Shown here piece by piece: positions 44,248 through 52,138 of a DNA stretch of 64,000 bases. This stretch comes from Candidatus Gastranaerophilales bacterium. GTDB taxonomy: Bacteria > Cyanobacteriota > Vampirovibrionia > Gastranaerophilales > Gastranaerophilaceae. The position numbers were made by a program, and so were the translations under genes. Numbering within the stretch: the stretch's first letter is position 1; each line of letters opens with the position of its first letter. Below the pieces are notes generated by a model. It was given only the letters and a program-made list of their open reading frames with translations. It was not told the DNA's origin and did not search any database. The DNA lies in NCBI GenBank assembly GCA_944324185.1, contig CALUVI010000001.1:48159-112158 (forward strand). The letters are read 5' to 3'.

Positions 44248-44463
44248 ATGAATATGTGCAGTGTAAATACAATCAATTTCGGAGCAAGGGTTCAATTTGA
44301 TAACAATAGACCTGAGACAAAAATGACGTTGCCGCAAAAAACACGTAAAGCTTGCGGCAGGGCGTGTGTAAAAGCAAAACACGTATTTATAATTCCGGTA
44401 TTTTTTTCTGCAATATTATCAAGAATAATTAAGGTAAAAAATAGTATAAAATTACCATCCTAA
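44248..44463 (+). CDS. Small hypothetical protein with N-terminal F-G motif
   Basis: 71 residues. N-terminus MNMCSVNTINFGARVQF carries the short motif seen in other hypothetical proteins here. A C-terminal hydrophobic stretch (VFIIPVFFSAILSRII) may be a membrane anchor. A TGCTAAAAT extended -10 box lies 12-20 nt before the ATG, and there is no ribosome site. Short and unsupported by homology; the motif and position between two similar genes support it. Confidence 0.5.
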   Translation: MNMCSVNTINFGARVQFDNNRPETKMTLPQKTRKACGRACVKAKHVFIIPVFFSAILSRIIKVKNSIKLPS

Positions 44464-44487
44464 ATGGAAGAAAGGAAAAAGGGAAAG

Positions 44488-44739
44488 ATGAAAATTAACG
44501 CTATTGGTGTAACAACATTCGGGAGCAAACAGCAAATGGTTAAAAAAGCTGCAACCGGATTTATAGCAGCAGCAGGTGCAGGTCTTGCAGCAGACACTTT
44601 TGTAAAAGGCTTATCAAAACCAGACAGAGCTGTTGAAAATGATATTTTAAAAGGTAATGATGAAGGCTGGAATCCGGTAGACCCTTGCTGTGATGCTGCT
44701 TGCGGAACTCCGGAAGATCAGCGCGAAGAATGCTGCTAA
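44488..44739 (+). CDS. Small Cys-rich-tail protein with N-terminal F-G motif
   Basis: 83 residues from the ATG at 44488; an earlier in-frame ATG (44464) overlaps the purine-rich ribosome region. MKINAIGVTTFGSKQQM carries the F-G motif. Residues about 25-45 (AATGFIAAAGAGLAADTF) form a weak membrane helix. The tail has six cysteines in 20 residues (DPCCDAACG, REECC), suggesting metal binding or disulfides. Its stop overlaps the next start as TAATG, so the two are coupled. Confidence 0.65.
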   Translation: MKINAIGVTTFGSKQQMVKKAATGFIAAAGAGLAADTFVKGLSKPDRAVENDILKGNDEGWNPVDPCCDAACGTPEDQREECC

Positions 44740-45710
44740 TGATGATATCACCTTTATCAATATCAGAAAACATAAATAATTATTCAAGAGGGCAGAGCTT
44801 TAAAAGTTCAGCCCTCTTGTCTGATAAAATAATCGTGGCTTCCGCTTTGAAAAAACCGGAAGTAAATTCTGTTGATTATATCAAATACATTTACCACCGG
44901 CTTAAAAGAGTTTGTAATGAAGTTGTTGAAATTAATGTTGAGACGGATAAGCTTCAAAATATTGTGCACTCGGAAGAGCCGCGGATATTTATTATGAACC
45001 ATACAGTAAATCAGGGAAAAGATATTAATGCTGCAAAGTTCTTTAATACACTTCTTTACAGAGAGTATCTGTATCAATCAAAAGCCGATACCTGTCCGAG
45101 AAGCCGCATATTGACTAACGTAGGACTATTAAGACGCAGTAAAGATAAAGGCGAAGAACTTGAGTGGATGGGGGCAGTGCCAATAAATGCAGGACTGGGC
45201 GCAAAAAAAGACAACGGAAATAAAAATGCCATAGTTTTAAAACATATTACAAAGGGGCTTATCGACGGCAAGATTAATCTCTTTATATTTCCGGAGGGGG
45301 CGCTTGCCGCGTTGACTTTTTTACCCCTTAAGTACAAATTTCAGCCCGGAGTGTCTGCAATTATAAAAAAGGTGCTGGAAGAAAGAGAGTGTATAAGGGT
45401 TACGCCGCTTGGGTTTGCACACAATAACAAAATAAGTGCAGTGCATATTGGTGATGATATCGTTTTTTCCAGAGTAGACGACGAATATTATGCAACAAGA
45501 GGTAATTCCGCATCCGAATATTTTGATAAGAAGTTGGCAGAATTTTTTTGCGGCAGGGAAAAAGCGGTTATAACGGAAAACGGCGTGCCGGTTAAAGTTA
45601 ACAGAGTTGTTCCGTTTATATCCGGAATTTTGATGAAAAATATGGAGTGCTGTACAAAAGAAGCTATACGGGATTTGAAAAACAGCAGCGGAGAGATTTT
45701 TAAACTATGA
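44739..45710 (+). CDS. PlsC-like acyltransferase family protein
   Basis: 323 residues from the ATG at 44739 inside the previous stop (TAATG). RIFIMNHTVNQGKD resembles the NHxxxxD catalytic motif of glycerolipid acyltransferases with two extra residues, and LFIFPEGALAAL corresponds to the FPEGT motif. The rest (TPLGFAHNNKISAVHIGDD) fits the fold. The N-terminus has SRGQSFKSSALLSDK, an F-K motif like its neighbours. The substrate is unknown; the altered first motif lowers certainty that it is a standard lipid acyltransferase. Overlaps the next gene by 4 nt. Confidence 0.75.
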   Translation: MMISPLSISENINNYSRGQSFKSSALLSDKIIVASALKKPEVNSVDYIKYIYHRLKRVCNEVVEINVETDKLQNIVHSEEPRIFIMNHTVNQGKDINAAKFFNTLLYREYLYQSKADTCPRSRILTNVGLLRRSKDKGEELEWMGAVPINAGLGAKKDNGNKNAIVLKHITKGLIDGKINLFIFPEGALAALTFLPLKYKFQPGVSAIIKKVLEERECIRVTPLGFAHNNKISAVHIGDDIVFSRVDDEYYATRGNSASEYFDKKLAEFFCGREKAVITENGVPVKVNRVVPFISGILMKNMECCTKEAIRDLKNSSGEIFKL

Positions 45711-46222
45711 AAATATCATCGAAATTAACAGCCTTAAGATATAAATATACTTTTAACACACTTTTCTTTTTAAACAAAAATAATGCAAAAGCACGGCAGT
45801 ATCAGGAGGAAGGATTAAAACTGCTTGCCGGAAAAGTGGAAAAGCTTCCGGAAAAAGTAGCCTTTAGACCGTATTTTATTACACAGTCAAGCTGTGTAAA
45901 AGTTTTTGACAGAATTTATCTTTTTATTTCAAAGGTCAATTTTAAAAAGCCCGCGGCGGAAAAATTTGATGCGTTTTTTCATGAAATCGGTCACTGGCTG
46001 CATTTTCAGCAAATGCCGCCGGTGAGTGAGTGCAGAAATATCTGGGAAAGTGTTAATGAAGAAAAGATTAAAAATGATGTTTCCGAATATGCAATCAAGA
46101 AAAAAGACGGGCGTGAATTTGTCGCAGAAGTATTTAAAGGGCTCGTAAAAGGTAAAAAATACGATGATTACATCATGAATCTTTATAAGCGTCTTAATGG
46201 TCCAAAGGTATTTGAAGAGTAA
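45707..46222 (+). CDS. HEXXH zinc metallopeptidase-like protein
   Basis: 171 residues. FDAFFHEIGHWLHFQQ holds the HEXXH zinc site; the later pattern VSEYAIKKKDGREFVAEVF supplies the third ligand glutamate and the S-x-Y-A turn seen in gluzincins of the anthrax lethal factor/ATLF type. No signal peptide, so it is cytoplasmic or exported by another path. Coupled by ATGA to the acyltransferase-like gene, so a four-gene unit (44248 or 44488 to 46222) is likely. Confidence 0.78.
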   Translation: MKISSKLTALRYKYTFNTLFFLNKNNAKARQYQEEGLKLLAGKVEKLPEKVAFRPYFITQSSCVKVFDRIYLFISKVNFKKPAAEKFDAFFHEIGHWLHFQQMPPVSECRNIWESVNEEKIKNDVSEYAIKKKDGREFVAEVFKGLVKGKKYDDYIMNLYKRLNGPKVFEE

Positions 46223-46241
46223 GATGTCGATAGTGAAGAAG

Positions 46242-46898
46242 TTATTTGTTTTCGTTGATTCCCATAATGCGCGGGAACTTTCCAATTTCTCTTATTTGTC
46301 GTTCAAAATCGTTTATATCAACTGAAATTGCGTCAAAGGTATTATAATGCATAGGAATAATTTCGCTTGCGCCGAGCCATTCTGCCGCTTTAACGGCGTG
46401 TTCTATATCCATTGTGTATTTGCCGCCTATAGGAAGCATTGCAATATCAGGTTCATAAACTTCACCAATCATTTTCATTTCAGAGTTCAGCCCTGTGTCT
46501 CCGGCATGATAGATAGTTTTACCTTCTATTTCAAGAATATATCCGCAAGGCATGCCGCCATATACCCCGTCAGGAGTAGAACTTGAGTGAAATGCCGGAA
46601 CGGCAATTCCTCTTCCCCAGCTGTATTCACACCAGGCACCTATTCCTATATCATTGGCTTTTGCACCTTTTGATTTGCAATAATTAGCAAGTTCAAAAAC
46701 TGCTGTAATAGGAGCACCTGTTTGTTTTGAGATATCTATGGCGTTTCCCAGATGGTCTCCGTGGGCATGGGTGACAAAAATATCATAAATATTTTCCGGT
46801 TTGTAATTAGGAACACACACGAGAAACGGGTCAATTAAGATTTTTTTGCCTGTTGTTTCAATTTCAAATGCGCTGTGTCCGAGATATTTTATCTCCAT
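46242..46898 (-). CDS. UPF0173-type metallo-hydrolase
   Basis: 218 residues. Metallo-beta-lactamase fold: FVTHAHGDHLGNAIDIS (HxHxDH), KTIYHAGDTGLN, and IIPMHYNTFD supply metal ligands. The start MEIKYLGHSAFEIETTGKKILIDPF is typical of UPF0173/YtkL proteins. Substrate unknown. AGGAGAGAACT precedes the ATG. Converges with the HEXXH gene. Confidence 0.9.
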   Translation of the reverse strand: MEIKYLGHSAFEIETTGKKILIDPFLVCVPNYKPENIYDIFVTHAHGDHLGNAIDISKQTGAPITAVFELANYCKSKGAKANDIGIGAWCEYSWGRGIAVPAFHSSSTPDGVYGGMPCGYILEIEGKTIYHAGDTGLNSEMKMIGEVYEPDIAMLPIGGKYTMDIEHAVKAAEWLGASEIIPMHYNTFDAISVDINDFERQIREIGKFPRIMGINENK

Positions 46899-46984
46899 AG
46901 TTCTCTCCTTTACATAACTTTAATGCTTTTATTATAAAAAAATCTTAATCATTTGGCAATTTATTAAGCAGCCGGTCTGCTTTA

Positions 46985-48346
46985 TTACTTCCTGATAAGC
47001 AGGGTTATGTCGTTAAATACAACAAATATCATCAGAATAATAAGCAGTGAGAAAAATACGGATGATATTGTTTCAATAATTTTTTCATCCAGCGGTCTGC
47101 CGATAATTTTTTCCAGAATAAGGAACATAACGTGTCCTCCGTCCAGTGCAGGAATCGGAAGAATATTAAGTATTGCAAGGTTCATGGAGATTAATGCGGC
47201 AAGCAGAATTCCGGAAGCTTTTCCGCTTTTTTCAATCATATCACCGCCGATTTTAGTAATTGCAACAACACCGTGCATATCTTTAAGCGGAATATTTCCG
47301 GTAAACAACTGTCCCAGAGAGTACATCATCATATATGTGTTATCCCGGAGATAGACACAGCTTTCTTTTACAACAGCTTGTGGAGTTTTTGTCGGAATCA
47401 TGGTTTGTTGTGAGCCGAGAACTATTCCTATAACACCGTCATTATCGGGATAAATAGGATTAAGATTTATTGTCTTTCCGTCTCTCAATACCGTTAAATT
47501 AATAGGATGAACGTCATCAGACAGGGCTTTTGCAACATCGTATATTGTATATTTACCGTCAGATGCGTAAACCTTTTTGCTTTCCAGCACTTTTTTCAAA
47601 TTATTTAAACCGGTATCAATTTTAATACCTTCTTTTTTAAAGTATTTTGCGCCTTTTAAAGCATACTTATCCATGGTTATTACATCTCTTGAAACTTTTT
47701 CCGGAAGTCTTATTGCAATACCTTCAGGTATAATTTCATCTTTAGACAGACCTGGATTAAGGTCTTTTAGTTTTTCATAATTTTCATCTACAGTTTTTTG
47801 GGAAGTAATTCCGTTGGCTTTTGCACTGTTTTTAACAATTGTGATGAGTGAATATGCATTATTAATATCGCACCCGTTAGCTTTAATAATCCGGTCTCCT
47901 TCTTTTAGACCGGATTGCCAGATACTTGCGGTTTTTGGCGCGTTAATTTCTGTTGCATAAATTTCATAATCTCCGGACGGGAGTTTGCCTGATACAATTG
48001 CGACAAGCATTACAAGAACAATTGCACAAATAACGTTTGCAATAACACCTGCTGTAACCACAATCAAGCGCTGCCACACAGGCTTATTAACAAATCTTTC
48101 GGGAGAATCCTCGGGAAGTTTGGAGTCTTTTTCATCATCAGGAAAAGATACATAACCGCCGAGTAAAAACGCGTGTACAAGAATTTCAACATCACCGGCT
48201 TTTGTTTTATAAAGGGTCGGTCCTATAGGAAGCCCGAAACCGAATTTTTCAACCCTTATGCCAAAAGCTCTTGCTGCAAGAAAGTGACCTGCTTCGTGTA
48301 CGAGTATCAGTAAACTTAAAAGTAAAATCATTATGATAATTGACAT
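46985..48346 (-). CDS. rseP: RIP metalloprotease RseP
   Basis: 453 residues. Site-2 membrane protease: HEAGH in LLILVHEAGHFLAARAFG near the N-terminus, second zinc site in NILPIPALDGGHVMFLILE. One PDZ-like domain lies between (IWQSGLKEGDRIIKANG), with a long extra insertion at 170-290 that is larger than usual. It cuts anti-sigma factors or signal peptides within the membrane. A 4-nt leader of GGGAGAGAAATT starts it. dxr and uppS, frequent partners, are absent. Confidence 0.95.
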   Translation of the reverse strand: MSIIIMILLLSLLILVHEAGHFLAARAFGIRVEKFGFGLPIGPTLYKTKAGDVEILVHAFLLGGYVSFPDDEKDSKLPEDSPERFVNKPVWQRLIVVTAGVIANVICAIVLVMLVAIVSGKLPSGDYEIYATEINAPKTASIWQSGLKEGDRIIKANGCDINNAYSLITIVKNSAKANGITSQKTVDENYEKLKDLNPGLSKDEIIPEGIAIRLPEKVSRDVITMDKYALKGAKYFKKEGIKIDTGLNNLKKVLESKKVYASDGKYTIYDVAKALSDDVHPINLTVLRDGKTINLNPIYPDNDGVIGIVLGSQQTMIPTKTPQAVVKESCVYLRDNTYMMMYSLGQLFTGNIPLKDMHGVVAITKIGGDMIEKSGKASGILLAALISMNLAILNILPIPALDGGHVMFLILEKIIGRPLDEKIIETISSVFFSLLIILMIFVVFNDITLLIRK

Positions 48347-48430
48347 AATTTCTCTCCCGTTTTTGGTTTTTATAATAGCATAAACAAATTGTCCGTGGTA
48401 TAATTATTAAAGAAAAAAGCAGGAGAAGAA

Positions 48431-48904
48431 ATGACTATCGCAATATATCCGGGCAGTTTTGACCCGATTACCAACGGACACATAGATATTTTAAAAAGCG
48501 GCGCTGAAATTTTTGATAAAGTTATTATTGCTGTATCTTATAATGCAAATAAACAGGGATTTTTACCGGTTGATGTGAGAACAAAACTTATAAGAGAATG
48601 TACAAAAGATTTTCCGAATATTGAAGTCGATTCTTTTGAAGGGTTAACCGTCGAATACGCGAAAAAGCGCGGTGCAACTGTTCTCCTCAGAGGTCTAAGA
48701 ACTTCTTTTGACTTTGAATACGAAATGCAATTATCGCAGACAAATAACGCGTTATATAATGAAATAAAAACAGTGTTTTTGATTACAAAGCCTGAATATA
48801 ACTATATATCTTCTTCCTGTGTCAGGGAAATTTTATTGAACAAAGGTGATATAAAAGGTTTTGTTCCTGATGTTGTGTGTGAATATCTGAAAAACTTGAA
48901 ATAA
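48431..48904 (+). CDS. coaD: Phosphopantetheine adenylyltransferase
   Basis: 157 residues, normal length. Makes dephospho-CoA from 4-phosphopantetheine and ATP. Signatures: IAIYPGSFDPITNGHIDIL (HIGH motif), TVLLRGLRTSFDFEYEMQL, and NYISSSCVREILLNKGD. Divergent from rseP. Complements panB-panC for CoA synthesis. Confidence 0.97.
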   Translation: MTIAIYPGSFDPITNGHIDILKSGAEIFDKVIIAVSYNANKQGFLPVDVRTKLIRECTKDFPNIEVDSFEGLTVEYAKKRGATVLLRGLRTSFDFEYEMQLSQTNNALYNEIKTVFLITKPEYNYISSSCVREILLNKGDIKGFVPDVVCEYLKNLK

Positions 48905-48913
48905 GTGAATAAA

Positions 48914-48947
48914 GGAAGAGGATGACTTTTTAGCCATCCTCCTGTTT
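48914..48947. terminator. Hairpin after coaD
   Basis: GAGGATG and CATCCTC pair around a 9-11 nt loop, followed by CTGTTTTG. A moderate terminator between converging genes. Confidence 0.5.
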
Positions 48948-48955
48948 TGTGTTGT

Positions 48956-49366
48956 TTATACACCCGCAGCTTTTTGCAAATGGATAAAGTACGATATAAA
49001 TATTATCAGAGTCAGTACAATTGTAATTATACAGATGCTTGATTCTTTAATTTTATATTTTTTTACTATTGCAATTATAAAAGGTACGAGTATTATAACA
49101 GCAGGTTGAATGCATATTTCTATATATTCAATCAATGAAAATATTAACTCGTTATCCTTGTTTTTTATTGTAAGAATTTGCGGATAATGGTTCAGTATCA
49201 AAAAACCGGCAATATTTGCAATAAACCATAGAATGTACAAACCGGCTCCGAGTGAGAATAACAATTTTTTATAATCATCTTTAGTGAGCTTTGTTGTACA
49301 AAACGGGCATATTTTTTCGGTTTCATCTATTTCTTTTCTGCAGTAGGGACATAAAATTTTACTCAT
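48956..49366 (-). CDS. Zinc-ribbon membrane protein
   Basis: 136 residues. ILCPYCRKEIDETEKICPFC is a CxxC...CxxC zinc ribbon. Three membrane segments follow (about 35-58, 75-98, 105-130). Overlaps the start of the next upstream gene (ATG shared with stop at 49366). Function unknown; part of a TM2-type cluster. Confidence 0.8.
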   Translation of the reverse strand: MSKILCPYCRKEIDETEKICPFCTTKLTKDDYKKLLFSLGAGLYILWFIANIAGFLILNHYPQILTIKNKDNELIFSLIEYIEICIQPAVIILVPFIIAIVKKYKIKESSICIITIVLTLIIFISYFIHLQKAAGV

Positions 49367-49785
49367 TATACTGCCCCCGAAATTGCAACTAGAAATATAC
49401 CAAATACAAGTAACAGAATTAATCCGATAGGAATAAGACTTATTACAAATATGGTTATGCCGATATTTGGACTGTAGTCTTTAAAATATCTTCCCTTGCC
49501 GTCTTTAAATTTATTGAAACATATCAGAATGAAATCAATATATGACCAGATTCCGCAGCCGCCGAGTGTAAGGAGTTGAGCGACACCTACAGGAATATTT
49601 CCCGTGTAGAACCGATGTACACCGAAACATCCGAGAAACCAGGCAAATAAAAGTGTTGCCAGAAATTCCGGAGGATTATCTACAGGAGTGTTATTTATAT
49701 TTTGAATCCATTCCCGGCAGCTATAGCAGCGCGTTGCCTCTTCAGGAATTTCTGCGCCGCAATTTGGACATTTTTTTGTATTCAT
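49366..49785 (-). CDS. Zinc-ribbon plus TM2 domain membrane protein
   Basis: 139 residues. KCPNCGAEIPEEATRCYSC is a zinc ribbon. The TM2 domain follows (FAWFLGCFGVHRFYTGNI, then LLTLGGCGIWSYIDF), with the GxHRFYxG signature; a last membrane helix ends the protein. TM2 proteins are common in gut bacteria but of unknown role. Starts with ATG at 49785 and lies 9 nt after the next TM2 gene. Confidence 0.88.
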   Translation of the reverse strand: MNTKKCPNCGAEIPEEATRCYSCREWIQNINNTPVDNPPEFLATLLFAWFLGCFGVHRFYTGNIPVGVAQLLTLGGCGIWSYIDFILICFNKFKDGKGRYFKDYSPNIGITIFVISLIPIGLILLLVFGIFLVAISGAV

Positions 49786-49794
49786 ATTATTATA

Positions 49795-50106
49795 TTATCC
49801 TTTCAGTGCAGTTGTGATTGCTGATGAGTAAGTCAGAATGCCAAGAACAAAAAGTGCTACCCAGACAAAGAAGAAAACCTTGCCTAATGTTTCACTGTAA
49901 CCGCCTAAATCTTCACCGTTAGCATCTTGATATTTGTTAAAGCAAATACTGATAAAATCAATCAGTGCCCAGATACCGCAGCCGCCGCCTGTTAAAAGCT
50001 GTAAAATGCCGATTCCTATGTAGCCGGTGTAGAATCTGTGAATTCCAAAACCGCCTAAAAAGAATGATAACAATAGTGTTGCAGTGTAGCTTTTGGGTTG
50101 TTGCAT
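49795..50106 (-). CDS. TM2 domain membrane protein
   Basis: 103 residues. Signature LLSFFLGGFGIHRFYTGYIG, then LLTGGGCGIWALIDFISICF, shared with the gene at 49366; a third membrane helix at the end. No zinc ribbon. AAGAGGTTTATT lies before the ATG. Same operon as its neighbours. Confidence 0.88.
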   Translation of the reverse strand: MQQPKSYTATLLLSFFLGGFGIHRFYTGYIGIGILQLLTGGGCGIWALIDFISICFNKYQDANGEDLGGYSETLGKVFFFVWVALFVLGILTYSSAITTALKG

Positions 50107-50151
50107 AATAAACCTCTTTCTTTTCTTGCGCCGAAAATCGGCTCTCTTCCA

Positions 50152-50457
50152 TTAACTGTTTTTATACTTTATTTTTATTTCTCTTATTAAAATTGCAATC
50201 CATATATAGATTAATAGCGGAGCAACAATAATTATTCGCGGGTTAAGTTCAAAAGCTTTCTGAAAATTTAATTGAAACAGTTCGCTGAAAGCTCTTGTCA
50301 TACCGCAGCCCGGGCAGTTGTGTCCGGTTATCAGTTTAAAAATACAAATTGAATGTGTATTATAGTGAACTAAAATTTTTATTCCTGTATAAAAAAGGAA
50401 TGGCAGTAAAACAATAAAAATAATATTCGGATTAATCTTATTAAAAAATTTGTGCAT
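50152..50457 (-). CDS. DUF2752 membrane protein
   Basis: 101 residues from the ATG at 50457; a longer frame begins at a TTG at 50508. GHNCPGCGMTRAFSELFQLN is the DUF2752 hallmark (CPGCGMTR). Two to three membrane helices surround it. Often found beside TM2 proteins, as here. Function unknown. Confidence 0.85.
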   Translation of the reverse strand: MHKFFNKINPNIIFIVLLPFLFYTGIKILVHYNTHSICIFKLITGHNCPGCGMTRAFSELFQLNFQKAFELNPRIIIVAPLLIYIWIAILIREIKIKYKNS

Positions 50458-50590
50458 GCTGCAATCTAAAACGGATATGAATATAAAAACTTTAATTAAT
50501 ATAAACAAAATCGTACATTTGCTTGATTTTGAAAAATCAACATTCTATAATCATTTATCACAAATCAAAGAGAGAGTAGGAGTATAATAT

Positions 50591-52030
50591 ATGAAAATAT
50601 TGTTTGCGTCGGCAGAAGTTGCGCCTTTTTCCAAAGCCGGAGGACTTTCTGATGTTGTGGGCAGTTTACCTAAAGCGTTAGAAAAAGATGCTGAAATTGC
50701 AATCTTTACCCCGCTTCACGGATGTATTGATTACAACAGATGGGGATTAAAAGAATTAGAAAACTCTGAAATGTGGATAACTTTCGGCTATTCTCCGCAA
50801 AAATTTAAACTCCATATAGCAAAACTCCCCGGAACAAATATAAACGTATTTTTTGTACAAAATGACTGGTATTTTTCCTGCTTTCAGGAAGTTTATCCTA
50901 AATGGCTTGATCCCCGCTATGAGCATGAAAGATATATTGCCTTCTCTCTTGCAACGCTAGAATACGCAAAGCAGCTGAATTTTAGAGCGGACATAATTCA
51001 CTCTAACGACTGGCACACCGCAATGATACCTTTGTATATCAAAGCAAATTACAAGTTTGACGAATTCTGGTCAAAAACAAAAAATGTGTTTGAAATTCAT
51101 AACCTTGCGTATCAAGGCGTCTGGTTTGAAGATATTTTAGATTTTGCAAATATGAGAAAAGATATTGTCTTTAATGAATGGGGCTGCGAGCACTACGGAC
51201 GTGTTAACTGGATGAAAGGCGCAATCAATTATGCTGACAGAATTGTTGCGGTTTCTCCTAATTATGCAAGAGAAATTCTGACCGGAGAGTATGGAGAAGG
51301 CATGGATTATACCCTCAGAGGGCATACTGATAAGCTTGTAGGAATTGTAAACGGTATTGATTATGATGTTTTTAATCCTAAAACAGATAAATCAATTGTA
51401 AAAAATTATGATGTAAATTCTATTGAAAACAAAGAAGAAAACAAGAAGAAAATTCTTGAATATTTTGGGTTAAAATATAATCCTCAAAGACCTCTTATTG
51501 CCCTAATTTCAAGACTTGTTGAACAAAAAGGACTTGATTTAATCCGCTCTGTTGAAAATGATTTAAGAAATCTTGAAGCCGATTTTATTTTCCTCGGCTC
51601 AGGCGATAAAACGTATGAAAATCTGTTTATCTGGCTTTCCAACAACACTCCGAACATAAGAACTTATGTCGGATACAGAGGAGATTTAGCAAACCGGATT
51701 TATGCCGGCTCTGATTTCTTCCTGATGCCTTCAAAATTTGAACCTTGCGGACTTTCGCAATTGATTGCAATGCACTACGGCTCACTTCCAATCGTCCGCG
51801 CAACCGGAGGGCTTGAAGATACCGTAATCGGCTACCCGCTCGATAATTCAACCGGCTTCAAATTCTGGGGATATGACGGTCGGGCAATGAAAGACGCTAT
51901 TCTCACCGCAATGTATGTTTACAAAGACAAATATACGCTTAACGCCATGAGAAAATCTGCTATGGAAGCAGACTTTAGCTGGAGGGAAAGCGCTAAAAAA
52001 TATTTAAAAATGTACAAATCTCTGGTTTGA
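50591..52030 (+). CDS. glgA: Glycogen synthase (ADP-glucose type)
   Basis: 479 residues, normal length. GT5 enzyme that extends alpha-1,4-glucan from ADP-glucose. Signatures: ILFASAEVAPFSKAGGLSDVV (KxGGL substrate site, here KAGGL), HSNDWHTAMIPLY, VFEIHNLAYQG, IVNGIDYDVFNP, LISRLVEQKGLDLI, and FEPCGLSQLIAMHYGSLPIV. Suggests glycogen storage. The other glg genes are not in this window. Confidence 0.96.
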   Translation: MKILFASAEVAPFSKAGGLSDVVGSLPKALEKDAEIAIFTPLHGCIDYNRWGLKELENSEMWITFGYSPQKFKLHIAKLPGTNINVFFVQNDWYFSCFQEVYPKWLDPRYEHERYIAFSLATLEYAKQLNFRADIIHSNDWHTAMIPLYIKANYKFDEFWSKTKNVFEIHNLAYQGVWFEDILDFANMRKDIVFNEWGCEHYGRVNWMKGAINYADRIVAVSPNYAREILTGEYGEGMDYTLRGHTDKLVGIVNGIDYDVFNPKTDKSIVKNYDVNSIENKEENKKKILEYFGLKYNPQRPLIALISRLVEQKGLDLIRSVENDLRNLEADFIFLGSGDKTYENLFIWLSNNTPNIRTYVGYRGDLANRIYAGSDFFLMPSKFEPCGLSQLIAMHYGSLPIVRATGGLEDTVIGYPLDNSTGFKFWGYDGRAMKDAILTAMYVYKDKYTLNAMRKSAMEADFSWRESAKKYLKMYKSLV

Positions 52031-52138
52031 TTTCTGACTCTAAAAAAGTGCAAGCCTGAAATCCCGATTTCAATATTTTTATCAATTAAAAACCTTTGAT
52101 GTATAATTATTTTATACAGGAAAAAAGGGATTAATTAT

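Noticed and set aside
52031..52138. T-box leader before alaS
   Set aside because: Only about 100 nt; no T-box consensus or antiterminator seen.
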